39,200 nucleotides of DNA from Candidatus Helarchaeota archaeon (GCA_013375455.1 JABXJT010000042.1:1-39200), one strand, 5' to 3'; counted from the stretch's first letter, positions 24,412 through 32,918 are shown. Program-made: numbers and translations. Notes: generated by a model not told the origin, from the letters alone.

Positions 24412-25133
24412 CCGACCTCGCCTCCTTCAGCAGTGGTGTTGAAATCCACGACCACCTTTTCGGAGAGGTTGTTGGTGGCGCTGAATTGCACGTCCCGTTT
24501 AGACGGAGTGATCCCTGCCCCTTTATGCAGGTTCAGGAAGCGCTGCCCGCGGAAGGCACGCACGAAGGCACCCTCGATGGTGATGGAGGTCCCCACTTCG
24601 ACCAAATCACCCCACTCGTCCCAGAGGGTGAGCAGGATGCACCCCGTTGGATCACCGACGAGGTACGTGGATACCTGGTGCATCTTCCCATCCCGCCGCG
24701 TCCGAACGGATCGCTCCTCCACCTTGTCCTTGACGAACACGGTGACGGTCAGGTGCTTGGTCTGGCGTTCAAGCGCCTCGATCGGGGTGATCTCGCCGCC
24801 AGGATCCTCCTTTCGCGCGATTGGCGCGTTCAAGACCCCGAAATTTACGGGGGGATCGACTTTCTGGAAGCTCCCGTACTTGCCAACGTTGAGCTGGAGC
24901 TGGTCTCGGAAACTGGTGACGTACCCGCTGCTGATCTCGATGAAATCCCCGACTTGCACGGCATTGCCATCGTCGTTCCAGAACGGGATGGCGATGGTGC
25001 CGGTGGGGTCGCCCGCGGTGAACGTGGTGATCTTGTATCCCTTGGCGTAGCGGGGCTCGGCTCTAGCGGTCAGCTTGACGATGATGTTCACGCTCTTGGA
25101 GCCTTCCCCCAAGTCCTTGATTTGATACATCAT
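24408..25133 (-). CDS. Two-OB-fold RPA-like single-stranded nucleic-acid-binding protein
   Basis: The 241-aa protein contains two OB folds of the RPA/SSB type. The first (about residues 1-95) has FTAGDPTGTIAIPFWNDDGN and VQVGDFIEI. The second (about 105-215) has YLVGDPTGCILLTLWDEWGD and VEVGTSITIEGAFVRAFRGQ; this GDPTG-x-I-x-L-x-WDE pattern is the usual archaeal RPA/SSB signature. No zinc finger is visible. The ATG overlaps the preceding wHTH stop (ATGA), with GGTGAGG eight bases upstream. Its second OB fold closely resembles the single OB protein at 25461, showing duplication inside the operon. It likely binds ssDNA or RNA for the element or for the RNase encoded upstream. Confidence 0.85.
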   Translation of the reverse strand: MMYQIKDLGEGSKSVNIIVKLTARAEPRYAKGYKITTFTAGDPTGTIAIPFWNDDGNAVQVGDFIEISSGYVTSFRDQLQLNVGKYGSFQKVDPPVNFGVLNAPIARKEDPGGEITPIEALERQTKHLTVTVFVKDKVEERSVRTRRDGKMHQVSTYLVGDPTGCILLTLWDEWGDLVEVGTSITIEGAFVRAFRGQRFLNLHKGAGITPSKRDVQFSATNNLSEKVVVDFNTTAEGGEVG

Positions 25134-25405
25134 TTCGGAGTCCTCACCTTATAGTATACTCGGGGACGTCCTCGATGGCGGAGGGGTATCGAGAACTTCT
25201 GGATTCGCTCATCCAGCATGAGCTTGACCAGCACGTCGTAGATCGTGGTGCGCGGGATGCCCGTCGCCTTGACCAGGTCTCTCCGGCTGATTGGTCCCTT
25301 GCTGGAAACGATCCTGAAGAGATAGTCCTTGATGTTGATCGGGGGGAAGAAGATGCCCCGCCCCTTGTATTGGAAGGCTAACCCTTCGACTGTTTCTACT
25401 ACCAT
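25130..25405 (-). CDS. Winged-helix transcriptional regulator (TrmB/MarR-like)
   Basis: A 91-aa single-domain winged helix: INIKDYLFRIVSSKGPISRRD, the recognition region KATGIPRTTIYDVLVKLMLD, and a wing with RHRGRPRVYYKV. This matches small archaeal MarR/TrmB/ArsR-type regulators. A GAGGTGA SD lies about 10 bases before the ATG, and its stop overlaps the RPA-like start. The 55-bp gap before it holds two perfect palindromes that are candidate operators, suggesting control of the downstream part of the operon. It sits between the two OB-fold genes. Confidence 0.8.
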   Translation of the reverse strand: MVVETVEGLAFQYKGRGIFFPPINIKDYLFRIVSSKGPISRRDLVKATGIPRTTIYDVLVKLMLDERIQKFSIPLRHRGRPRVYYKVRTPK

Positions 25406-25423
25406 TTCTTTTTTTCACCTCTA

Positions 25424-25449
25424 ATTCATTAAATGAATGATCATGATCA
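25424..25449. promoter_or_regulatory. Palindromic candidate operators before the wHTH gene
   Basis: ATTCATTAAATGAAT (25424-25438, 7-bp arms around one base) directly abuts TGATCATGATCA (25438-25449, perfect 12-bp palindrome). The segment is AT-rich inside a GC-rich operon and lies between the single-OB and wHTH genes, so it is probably an internal promoter/operator for the wHTH-RPA-46-aa segment. Confidence 0.5.
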
Positions 25450-25460
25450 ATTGGAGTGCC

Positions 25461-25919
25461 TCACCACCACCCTTGGTAGGGAGGAAAGCCCCACGTCCCA
25501 AACCACGGACCAAAATCCACGGTCGCTTTCTCGGACAGGTTGTTCGTGGCGTTGAACTGGACGGCGTGGCTCGGTGGGACGATGCGCGCCCCCTTGTGTA
25601 GGTTCAGGATGCGCTGCCTGCGGGAGGTACGCCGCACGAAGGCACCTTCAATGGTGATGGAGGTTCCTACCTCGACTAGGTCAATTTCCTCGTCCCAAAG
25701 GGTGAGCCGGATGCAACCCGTCGGATCGCCCACCAAGAAGATGGACACCCGATGTCTCTTTCGATCCCAGCGCGATTGGATGGATTGCTCCCTCACCTTC
25801 TCCTTGACGAACACGGTGACGGTTAATTGTTCAGTCTGGTGCTTGAGCGCCTCGATCGGGGTGACAACGCCAGTGCCACCCTTAAAGGCAGGTTTTCTTT
25901 CGGTTGATTCTTCTACCAT
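25461..25919 (-). CDS. Single OB-fold protein with aromatic C-terminal tail
   Basis: The ATG at 25917-25919 follows AGGTGAAAAA, giving MVEESTERKPAFKGGTGVV; an in-frame GTG three codons earlier overlaps the SD. The ~152-aa product is one OB fold (IFLVGDPTGCIRLTLWDEEI, then VEVGTSITIEGAFVRRTSRR) nearly parallel in sequence to the second OB fold of the RPA-like protein. It ends in an aromatic/Pro/Gly tail (FGPWFGTWGFPPYQGWW), unlike its paralogue. The tail is reminiscent of protein-docking tips of SSBs, though those are acidic. It lies 25 bp after the RNase gene stop and is probably co-transcribed. Confidence 0.8.
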   Translation of the reverse strand: MVEESTERKPAFKGGTGVVTPIEALKHQTEQLTVTVFVKEKVREQSIQSRWDRKRHRVSIFLVGDPTGCIRLTLWDEEIDLVEVGTSITIEGAFVRRTSRRQRILNLHKGARIVPPSHAVQFNATNNLSEKATVDFGPWFGTWGFPPYQGWW

Positions 25920-25944
25920 TTTTTTCACCTAATTTTTTATGATA

Positions 25945-28584
25945 TTATGAAGATGACTGCTCGGATGGTGGCAGATCCTTGGTCCCGTAGAACGCATTGA
26001 GCAGGTCTGACACCGACTCGATCACGAGGTAGGCGTGGTTTCCCGGACCGCCAACCCCCACGGCGACTCGATGCTTGCGGAACTCGACGGGTTTCGCTTG
26101 CCTCGTCACGTTCCCCTCTCGGTCTACTTTCTCCCGGAACCGATCATTTGAAATGACCAAGAACTTCCCACCGAGTTTATTGGATACGCTCACCAAGTTG
26201 CTATCCGCCTCCGTCCCGCCAGTAACGACGTGGAACAATCCCCTTTCAGCATACTCTGCCAACCGCTTGTCCACCGGACCGTTCTTGCCTAGGACGCGAT
26301 AGATGTTTGCGTCAAAGTAGACGGCGACCCGATCCTGCGGGATTCCGAGCGCGGCGATCTCTTCGAGCACCTCGAACACGCAATCTAGGGTAGGGGTCTT
26401 TTCCAAGGTCGGGTCTCGGGCCCGCTTGATATCGCTGTGAAGGTAGACCAAGTTTGTCCCGTCAATGAGCACGGATCCCGGGCAGAATTCAGGCAGGTTC
26501 CTTTCCAAGAGGGACTTACCGTTGACGTCCTGCGATAGCGAGGACCTCACGCTTGCCTGCCCCGCCTCTCGGTATGCCGCATTCTCGGGCATTCTCACGG
26601 GCTTGGGCACTGGTGGCGGTTCTATGGTGATGGGATTCGCTTTGGCGGGCTCCTCATCACCCTCTGATTTGGGATCAGCGGCACCTTTCTCTCGCAGGGA
26701 GAAGGAACAGCTCGGTTTCTGGAAGCTCGCCACGACAGCACGGACTCGCGCGCCATCCCCGTCCTCCCCGTAGGGAATGTCCTGCTTGTGCATCCCACAC
26801 CCCACCACGACGTAAGGGGGCGGGGTGCTGCTGAGCAGCTGTGGGGGGTCATTCGGATCGATGTAATGATAGCCCTTGATGACGTCCGCGTCGCACAGGT
26901 CGTAGTTGAAGCGGTCAACGATCTCTACCACGTTCGGGCTGGCAGCTTCCAAGTGGAGCCGGCAGTAGATCCCGTTCGATTCGCTCTGCTGCATCACCAT
27001 GATGTCCTCGGCACTCATCTGCGGGATGTCCAGGTGGGGGAGGGTCGCGGCGTCGAAGTTCGGCGCGGGGCGATGGGATTCAGCGGGAAGCTCAGGCAAT
27101 GGGGGTGGGCTGGGCATCTGCTCGACTTGCTCTCGGAGGTCTGCTATCTGTTCCTGGATCGTGGGCGCTGCAACTTCAGTAGGTGGGGTCGGAGCGTCAC
27201 CCGCGGCTGTGGTGGGTGGCTGGGTTCCTTGGGCAGGTTCCTGGGCATCAACCTTCAGACCGGGGGGAAGCATTCTCAGATCGCCCAAGAGACCTATTAA
27301 GTCGTTCTTGATGGAGACGACTTCCCCATTGGCGAACGGGGTCTTCGTGGTGATCTTCCGCACCCAGAAGAGGAGCATGTCGAATCGCTGCGCGATGACA
27401 CCATCATGGCGCGCCAATCCCAGCAGGTTTGGGAGTGGATCGTTCCGGGGGATGTGTTGCTGCCCCCGCCCGATGATCCAGCAGAAAACGTTCCGCAGGA
27501 GGGTGTCTGCCTCCACGAGAATTTCTTGAGATTGGTGAAGGCGATGGATCTTGCGGATGGACCTCTTGATTCGCGAGGCGTAGTACTGGTCGTGCGAATG
27601 AACCCCTTGACCGACGATCCCGCGATCATCGGGATCGAAGAACTCCGCTTGATCCTGAGATGGTTCAGCCCGTAGGTCTGGCGCGGTTTCGGCGGCTGGG
27701 GCGTTGATCGGGTCCGTTGAAGCATCAACGACCAGCTCGACCAGCGCTCCATTAGCAGTCGGTCTTGGGACCTGACCCTGGTGTCGGGTGGCGTGATAGT
27801 GGGCGACCTCTTGGAGCTCAGTGGCGCGCTGGTGCTGGAACAACCAGTAGGACAGGCAGGCGAACCCGACGAACGATCCGTAGATGAGACCCGTGAGGGC
27901 GATCATGCCCCCCAGGGAGATGGGGAGAGTTGATTGGAAGATTGCGAAGAAAAGGTACACGATCCAAGCAATGATCAGGGGGTAATGCCCGTAATCGAGC
28001 AGGTAGTTACTAAGCTTGTGGTAGCGGTACTTCCCCAAGTTGACGAGGGAAGCGTGTCTGGCCCTGATCTCCTCCTTATGCCGCTCCATGTAGCGGTTCA
28101 GGGCTTGGCTATCGAGCGAGAGGACGTCCACGCGGCTGGTCGACCCGGAGAAGTAATCCCACTGGTCCTCCTCGTGCACCAGGATGAGGGGGCGGATCAG
28201 GAATCCCACGGGCAAGCCATCACATTCGTACGAGTGCTGAATGAGGGGTTTGTGGAGCGTGATGAAGTGGTGCTCCTTGACCGAGGTTCCCCATTGGAAT
28301 GGTCTTCCCCGCAGCAATGCCCGGCGGATGCGAGCGCACTCCATGTCCAGGCGGGGGACGATGGCTTCGGCACCCTCCACGTCCTCGGCGAACCCCACGA
28401 TCATGAGGTCGCAGACGTAGTAGCCCTCGAACTTGAGGAGCCAGGCGAAGTTCAGGAACGTCGACTGGTGCAAGATGCGCTTGTACCCCTGCCCCTCTAA
28501 GAACCTCTGGATGAGGGCGTTCCAGTTGACCCCCGCTGCTGCAGGCGAGACCGATTGATCCTCCACGACGCTAGCGGTCACCAT
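25945..28584 (-). CDS. Membrane-anchored NYN/PIN-type ribonuclease
   Basis: This 879-aa protein combines, from the N-terminus: an uncharacterised ~200-residue domain (starts MVTASVVEDQSVSPAAAGVN); two adjacent membrane helices (about 203-221 PLIIAWIVYLFFAIF and 227-250 MIALTGLIYGSFVGFACLSY); a helical region with HRLHQSQEILVEADTLLRNV; a Pro-rich linker (PTTAAGDAPTPPTEV, PSPPPLPELP); another domain around 530-620; and a C-terminal NYN/PIN domain. The NYN signature is VLIDGTNLVYL (~705), VYFDANIYRVL (~755), GTEADSNLVSVSNK (~790) and FLVISNDRFRE (~808), with the conserved Asp residues of NYN RNases. Such nucleases cut RNA; here the domain is inferred to face the cytosol. The start overlaps the upstream gene (TAATG). 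Confidence 0.75.
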   Translation of the reverse strand: MVTASVVEDQSVSPAAAGVNWNALIQRFLEGQGYKRILHQSTFLNFAWLLKFEGYYVCDLMIVGFAEDVEGAEAIVPRLDMECARIRRALLRGRPFQWGTSVKEHHFITLHKPLIQHSYECDGLPVGFLIRPLILVHEEDQWDYFSGSTSRVDVLSLDSQALNRYMERHKEEIRARHASLVNLGKYRYHKLSNYLLDYGHYPLIIAWIVYLFFAIFQSTLPISLGGMIALTGLIYGSFVGFACLSYWLFQHQRATELQEVAHYHATRHQGQVPRPTANGALVELVVDASTDPINAPAAETAPDLRAEPSQDQAEFFDPDDRGIVGQGVHSHDQYYASRIKRSIRKIHRLHQSQEILVEADTLLRNVFCWIIGRGQQHIPRNDPLPNLLGLARHDGVIAQRFDMLLFWVRKITTKTPFANGEVVSIKNDLIGLLGDLRMLPPGLKVDAQEPAQGTQPPTTAAGDAPTPPTEVAAPTIQEQIADLREQVEQMPSPPPLPELPAESHRPAPNFDAATLPHLDIPQMSAEDIMVMQQSESNGIYCRLHLEAASPNVVEIVDRFNYDLCDADVIKGYHYIDPNDPPQLLSSTPPPYVVVGCGMHKQDIPYGEDGDGARVRAVVASFQKPSCSFSLREKGAADPKSEGDEEPAKANPITIEPPPVPKPVRMPENAAYREAGQASVRSSLSQDVNGKSLLERNLPEFCPGSVLIDGTNLVYLHSDIKRARDPTLEKTPTLDCVFEVLEEIAALGIPQDRVAVYFDANIYRVLGKNGPVDKRLAEYAERGLFHVVTGGTEADSNLVSVSNKLGGKFLVISNDRFREKVDREGNVTRQAKPVEFRKHRVAVGVGGPGNHAYLVIESVSDLLNAFYGTKDLPPSEQSSS

Positions 28585-28841
28585 TAGAAAAATCCCCCGT
28601 TGAACAAGTTCTCAAAAAAATCATAAATTTCGGGCACGAATATTTCGAGCCCATAGCTTTGATCGAGGTACGTGGCTATAATGGCGAGGAAGGCAATAGT
28701 CACGATGCAACCAATGGCTATCTTCTTGGCCCCTACGAGATATGCCATGAGCGCTATCCCAATCAAGCCAAAGAAGGCAATGGTGGTAATGGAGGTGACC
28801 CACCCCATCAGGGTGTCCCACCATACGATATAATCAATCAT
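28584..28841 (-). CDS. Small two-helix membrane protein with YG-x-x-x-P motif
   Basis: The 85-aa protein has two membrane helices (TTIAFFGLIGIALMAYLVG and AIGCIVTIAFLAIIATYL) joined by a short basic turn (AKK). It then has QSYGLEIFVPE and an acidic aromatic tail (IYDFFENLFNGGFF). The post-helix motif recurs twice in the neighbouring 167-aa protein, so the two are built from the same unit. GGTGAG precedes the ATG. Its stop shares TAATG with the RNase gene, so it is probably a subunit of the same membrane complex. Confidence 0.65.
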   Translation of the reverse strand: MIDYIVWWDTLMGWVTSITTIAFFGLIGIALMAYLVGAKKIAIGCIVTIAFLAIIATYLDQSYGLEIFVPEIYDFFENLFNGGFF

Positions 28842-28855
28842 TAGCTCTCACCATT

Positions 28856-29359
28856 TCACCACAAGTTCGGAGGGAAGATCAGCTTGATGCCGAAGTTATC
28901 CTGGATGTAATAATCGATGACCAAGAGAATGACGAGGACGGAAAGGGTGCTCACCACGCCTTTCTGGAACCCCGGGTCTATCCTGGTCAGGGCAGCCGTC
29001 ACGAAGACGAGGGCGCCGAGGATCACGACCGCGACCGAGGCAACGTACTGCATCACGTGTATGAATTCGGTGAAGTAAGGCGTCCCCACGGGAGGCACGA
29101 GGAGCGGGATGCCGTACGTCTCTAAAAGACCGAAATGGATGATCAGGAGCACGATGAGGACGAGAAACGAGCTGAAGAAGAAATACTTGTAGGGCTTGGC
29201 TTGGAACTGCCCTAACGCTGCCATGACGAAGATGTAAGTCGCGCAGAAAATGAACGCGCCGAAGCAAACGAAATTGACGATCGCCATCACTTGACTGTAC
29301 GACTCGCCGGCAAAGTCCAAGATGCTATAATCTAAACCTATCATACTAAAACCTATCAT
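28856..29359 (-). CDS. Four-helix membrane protein built from two repeats
   Basis: The 167-aa protein has four hydrophobic helices in two helix-turn-helix units. Unit one runs FCATYIFVMAALGQFQ to the end motif ETYGIPLLVPP; unit two runs VILGALVFVTAALTRID to QDNFGIKLIFPP. Both units share an [YF]GI-x-[LI]-[LIF]-[VF]-P-P ending with the single unit of the 85-aa neighbour. The ATG overlaps the surface-protein stop as TAATG; a second ATG six codons on is also possible. No known transporter or pilin signature. Probably a membrane scaffold linking the surface protein to the RNase. Confidence 0.65.
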   Translation of the reverse strand: MIGFSMIGLDYSILDFAGESYSQVMAIVNFVCFGAFIFCATYIFVMAALGQFQAKPYKYFFFSSFLVLIVLLIIHFGLLETYGIPLLVPPVGTPYFTEFIHVMQYVASVAVVILGALVFVTAALTRIDPGFQKGVVSTLSVLVILLVIDYYIQDNFGIKLIFPPNLW

Positions 29360-31773
29360 TATGGTCGCAACCTCCGCTTGATTAAACTTAGCACGACGCT
29401 CACCACCCCGACGGCGACACCGATGCCGATGACCGCGTAGAGGGGGTAACCATCGTAGGAGAGATTCCCCGCCGTCAGGATGGCACCCTCATACAGCGAG
29501 GTCGATTCGGAAACGATTTGGATGGAGAAAGCGTGGTCCAAGTACTGGTCGAAGTGGATGATCAACATGACCCCGCTCAACCCAGTGATCACGTTCTCCT
29601 GGTAGAACACCTCCCCGAAGTCGTAGATGGTCAGCGTGAGGGGGACGTTAGGGCAGCTGCGGTTGAGCTCGTCCACCAAGTCAATGTCCAGGACGATGGA
29701 GTGGCTCCCCATATCCAACGAGGAGTCCAACACGAGCGTCGTATCGAGGTGGGAGATGTTGGTGTAAATCTGACTGGAATACCCCTCGTATCCCTGCGCA
29801 TTGGCGTACAGGTAGTACTCCCAGATACCCGCCTCGTCCTGGAAGGTGAAGTTGTGGGTCCCCAAGTCGATCGGGAGGGACCAGTACAAGGAGTGATTCC
29901 TGCAGAGCCACAGCTCATCGAGCGGGGCTTGGCACTGCACGGAATAGTCCAAGATCATTTGATCGCTCGCCTTGAGGGGAAGTCCATAGGTCAGGTCGTC
30001 TATGGAGGGGAAAGGCGTGCAATCCGAGAGGATGATGGATGCTCGGACGGACGTCGCTGCGTAAACCGACGTTTCGATCGTGTCGATGATGGCCGTATAG
30101 TTCCACCTCAGGTAATCGATGACAGGTTCCTGGATGTAGAAATTCCCGGAGGGGTCGGTCTGGTGGTCCTGCTGCCGGAACCACGAACCGTTCTTCAAGA
30201 TCGTCTTGGAGAAGGGGTAGAGCGCGAGCGGGTTGTTTGAGAGGATGTCCCGCATCGTGAGGTAAAGCTGAACCTCTTGGTAGTATGGATCTTCCGAGAG
30301 GAACAAGGCAATCGAAATGGGGCGGTGAAGCACGGTTAAATTACCAACAAGTGCGGTGAAGGTATTCCCGTCCGCATCCCTCAATGTCAAGTTGAGTGCG
30401 AACGTTCCCACGCTCCCCATGAAGCGTGAGTGCAAGTAATTTCCCTCGGCGGTGCCGACCAACTCATCCCAAGGACCCAAGCGAATCTCCGTGATCGGCG
30501 CCCTCCCGTCCAAGCAGGACACGTTCAGCCAGAACGATTGGCTCGCGTAGATCGTGGCGTTCAGCAGGGTCGGGACGATGACGGGATCGGGGTACCGGAC
30601 GATCTCGAGGCTGGCCCAATCGACGTGGGCGTAGAGAATGGCGGGTCCCGTCACCGAGTAGGAAATATCATAGAGGAAGCTGATGGATTGGTTCACGACC
30701 CAATCGCCCGAGATCAGTGAGGTGGCGTGCTGCACGTCTGGCGTGGTGGGATCTGCCACGGAATCCCGGATGTAGCAAAGTGACATATTGGTACTCGCCC
30801 CGATCACGGAAATTTTTCCTTGGTAGGTCGTCGTGATCGCCCCAGTCGTGTGGAACCAATCGTAGTGCGTGAAGCGCAACCCCAGGAGCGTGTCAATCCC
30901 GTAATACCCCAAGTCGTAGGTCACCGTGAACTGGACCCGGCTCGTTTCGCCGCCCGGATCGGCGGGTCGCTCGACGTAGTAGGTCACGGCATCCTCGGCG
31001 TAGAGGTCAGCGGCATTTCCAGTGGCGGTGAACCCAGGCGAGTGGAGCGCGATGGAGGACGCGTTGATTTGGTTGAGGGACACGTCCTTGCGGATCTCCA
31101 GCAGGAACCAGTAGAGGTAGAGGCGCTGCGTCCACGTTCGCGGCTGCGAAAGCTGATGGGATAGCTCGAATTTCACCTGGATCTCGTCGCCGATGACGTA
31201 ATCGGAGTGAGGCTGGGGGATTTCATACTCCTGCCAGCCGTAGGTGCGAGCGATGCTTCGCGAGTCGGAGTCCACCTCGTGGATGGGCACCCACGTTGCC
31301 CCTTGGTATTCAATGGAGACGGTGAGGTGGGTGTTGAGGGTATATCCAAATTCAGAACCAGTCCCGCACGCCTCCCAATTCAAGACGAGGGTGTGATTTT
31401 CATCCAAGGTCACCCCACTGGTCGAGAGCATGAAAATGGCATACGTCGAGCCCGCGCTGGTCGCAGTGAAATCTTGCCGGAACTGGAGCACGGCATCTTC
31501 CGAGGCCAGGGTGCTCAGGTCCCCATAGATCGTGAGGGGCTGGCTCCCCACGTCGCAGACCGTTGGCGTGCGAAGGAGGTAGGTGGGCGTTAGCGCCATC
31601 GAGCGCAGTGGCGTGGCGGGATCTGGGAGCGAGGTCGCATTACGTGGCAGGTCTTGCTGCGCAGGGGTCATACTATACATGCAGAGAAGGGAGATGGCAA
31701 GTAGGCAACCCAGCGCTATGCTTCCAATGATCTTTTTCCAACTCAATCGACTTCGATGCACTAGTCCCACCAC
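29359..31773 (-). CDS. Large type I surface protein with Ig-like domains
   Basis: The 804-aa product has an N-terminal basic stretch and signal helix (WKKIIGSIALGCLLAISLLC) and a C-terminal membrane anchor with basic end (YAVIGIGVAVGVVSVVLSLI, then KRRLRP). The 740 residues between are beta-rich, with many N-x-S/T sequons (NATSLP, NASSIA, NLTLRD, NYTAII, NLTVLH) and repeated Ig-like sandwich patterns (DGRAPITEIRLGPWDELVG, SEDPYYQEVQLYLTM). This architecture is common in archaeal cell-surface proteins and S-layer-associated receptors. The start is GTG at 31773, or a later GTG four codons on with GGTGG just before it. As first gene of the operon, it probably forms the outside part of the membrane complex. 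Confidence 0.8.
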   Translation of the reverse strand: MVGLVHRSRLSWKKIIGSIALGCLLAISLLCMYSMTPAQQDLPRNATSLPDPATPLRSMALTPTYLLRTPTVCDVGSQPLTIYGDLSTLASEDAVLQFRQDFTATSAGSTYAIFMLSTSGVTLDENHTLVLNWEACGTGSEFGYTLNTHLTVSIEYQGATWVPIHEVDSDSRSIARTYGWQEYEIPQPHSDYVIGDEIQVKFELSHQLSQPRTWTQRLYLYWFLLEIRKDVSLNQINASSIALHSPGFTATGNAADLYAEDAVTYYVERPADPGGETSRVQFTVTYDLGYYGIDTLLGLRFTHYDWFHTTGAITTTYQGKISVIGASTNMSLCYIRDSVADPTTPDVQHATSLISGDWVVNQSISFLYDISYSVTGPAILYAHVDWASLEIVRYPDPVIVPTLLNATIYASQSFWLNVSCLDGRAPITEIRLGPWDELVGTAEGNYLHSRFMGSVGTFALNLTLRDADGNTFTALVGNLTVLHRPISIALFLSEDPYYQEVQLYLTMRDILSNNPLALYPFSKTILKNGSWFRQQDHQTDPSGNFYIQEPVIDYLRWNYTAIIDTIETSVYAATSVRASIILSDCTPFPSIDDLTYGLPLKASDQMILDYSVQCQAPLDELWLCRNHSLYWSLPIDLGTHNFTFQDEAGIWEYYLYANAQGYEGYSSQIYTNISHLDTTLVLDSSLDMGSHSIVLDIDLVDELNRSCPNVPLTLTIYDFGEVFYQENVITGLSGVMLIIHFDQYLDHAFSIQIVSESTSLYEGAILTAGNLSYDGYPLYAVIGIGVAVGVVSVVLSLIKRRLRP

Positions 31774-32918
31774 CCACCAACATTTTCTTGCTCATATCGG
31801 TGGTGATGTCCCATGGATTTTCGTCGAAGGTTCGCATCCACCCGTTCTCCTTGGAGAGAATCCTAGTTGGGCGGTGCGCCCCTTCAACGCAGTGGTAAAA
31901 AAAAGTGATACCACTTTCGGTTGAACCCATTATGTCAACTAGTGGCGAAATCAGTATATAAAAGGGAAAAATCTAGGAATGGAAGGTCCCCAAGGCGGTA
32001 GTTCGCGCTTGCGGGATCAGGGGTTCCACCTCATTTTTGAGTTCATTTATAAAGGGTGTTACGATTGAGATGATCCCGCTGTTCTCTCTCGATCGAGCGA
32101 TCTCGCAGGTAGGGTTCCCGCAGGTAAGTGCCACCCAAGGTTACCAAGGGTGATCGCGAAGATCAAGGGGGTTCGACCAGAAAACTACCCCATATTCGCC
32201 CCAATTCGAGACCGCCCCGGCGCAATTTCCCGTGGGCGCCAGTCGGTGGGGATATTTTTTCCACTGGATTTTTATACGATCTCCCACCAACTAGTCACGG
32301 AGAGCTTAGTGCTTGCATTTTGATACCACTTGAACCCATAGGTAGTGGGGCGCAAGCTTCTTTTTGATCTCTCCATCCCCACTACCGCCTCCTCAGATTC
32401 TTATCACAAAACAGTAATGCAGAGCGAATTCTCTAAAAAATCCTGTCAAGACCCATAGATCGACCTCTCCTCCGTCTTAAATCATCGTACTGATGATGAC
32501 TACGAGGACTATGTAGCGAACCTTACGCGCTGAGACCTAGAGGAGGATGCGTCCCCCTGGATGCGAGTGTGCTGGACCACCACGCTTCCCGATGGAGGAA
32601 CCGGCCAGGGATCTGGCTTTTTTCTAATCGTAACGTCCTTTATAAATGAAATCAAAAAACGCGCATCCCTCCACAAATCGCGCGCGTAGAATCCGCATTT
32701 GACGCGTCCACAGGCCCGTGAAACCCGCTTTTTCCTTTTTTATATAGTTCGAAAATCAAAGTTTATTTAACGAAAACTTTGGGCGTTTCGACCTCAAATC
32801 GTCACCGCCTGGGTTTCGTCATGGGTTCAAGTGGGATCCCCCTTTTTTTGGGGGATTGCCTCCTTGAGCACGGTTTTGAAAAGAACTTTTTTGGAAAAGA
32901 AAAATAGGAGGCTATTAT
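31774..32918. promoter_or_regulatory. 1.1-kb divergent regulatory region
   Basis: No convincing gene lies between the surface-protein operon (minus) and the GNAT gene (plus). It holds three copies of a TGATACCACTT...TGAACCCAT element: 31906-31930 with five extra bases, 32321-32339, and inverted at 32821-32838. It also has a 14-bp TTCATTTATAAAGG present once in each orientation (32042-32055 and 32637-32650), a strong TATA-like GTATATAAAAGG (31954-31965), TTTTTTATATAG near 32735, and a perfect CAAAGTTT/AAACTTTG inverted repeat (32757-32781). A 47-codon GC-rich frame around 32534-32690 looks weakly coding and may be a relic. The element set suggests shared control of both flanking units. Confidence 0.5.

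Noticed and set aside
24486..25154. Long plus-strand frames opposite the RPA-like gene
   Set aside because: Antisense shadows typical of GC-rich coding DNA; the minus-strand OB-fold reading is clearly the real one.
31673..31930. 85-aa minus-strand frame starting MGSTESGITFFYH
   Set aside because: Half of it is a shadow of the signal-peptide region of the surface protein, and it has no convincing SD.
32128..32367. 79-aa frame in the divergent control region
   Set aside because: Pro/Arg-rich chance frame covering repeated regulatory elements; no SD or family features.
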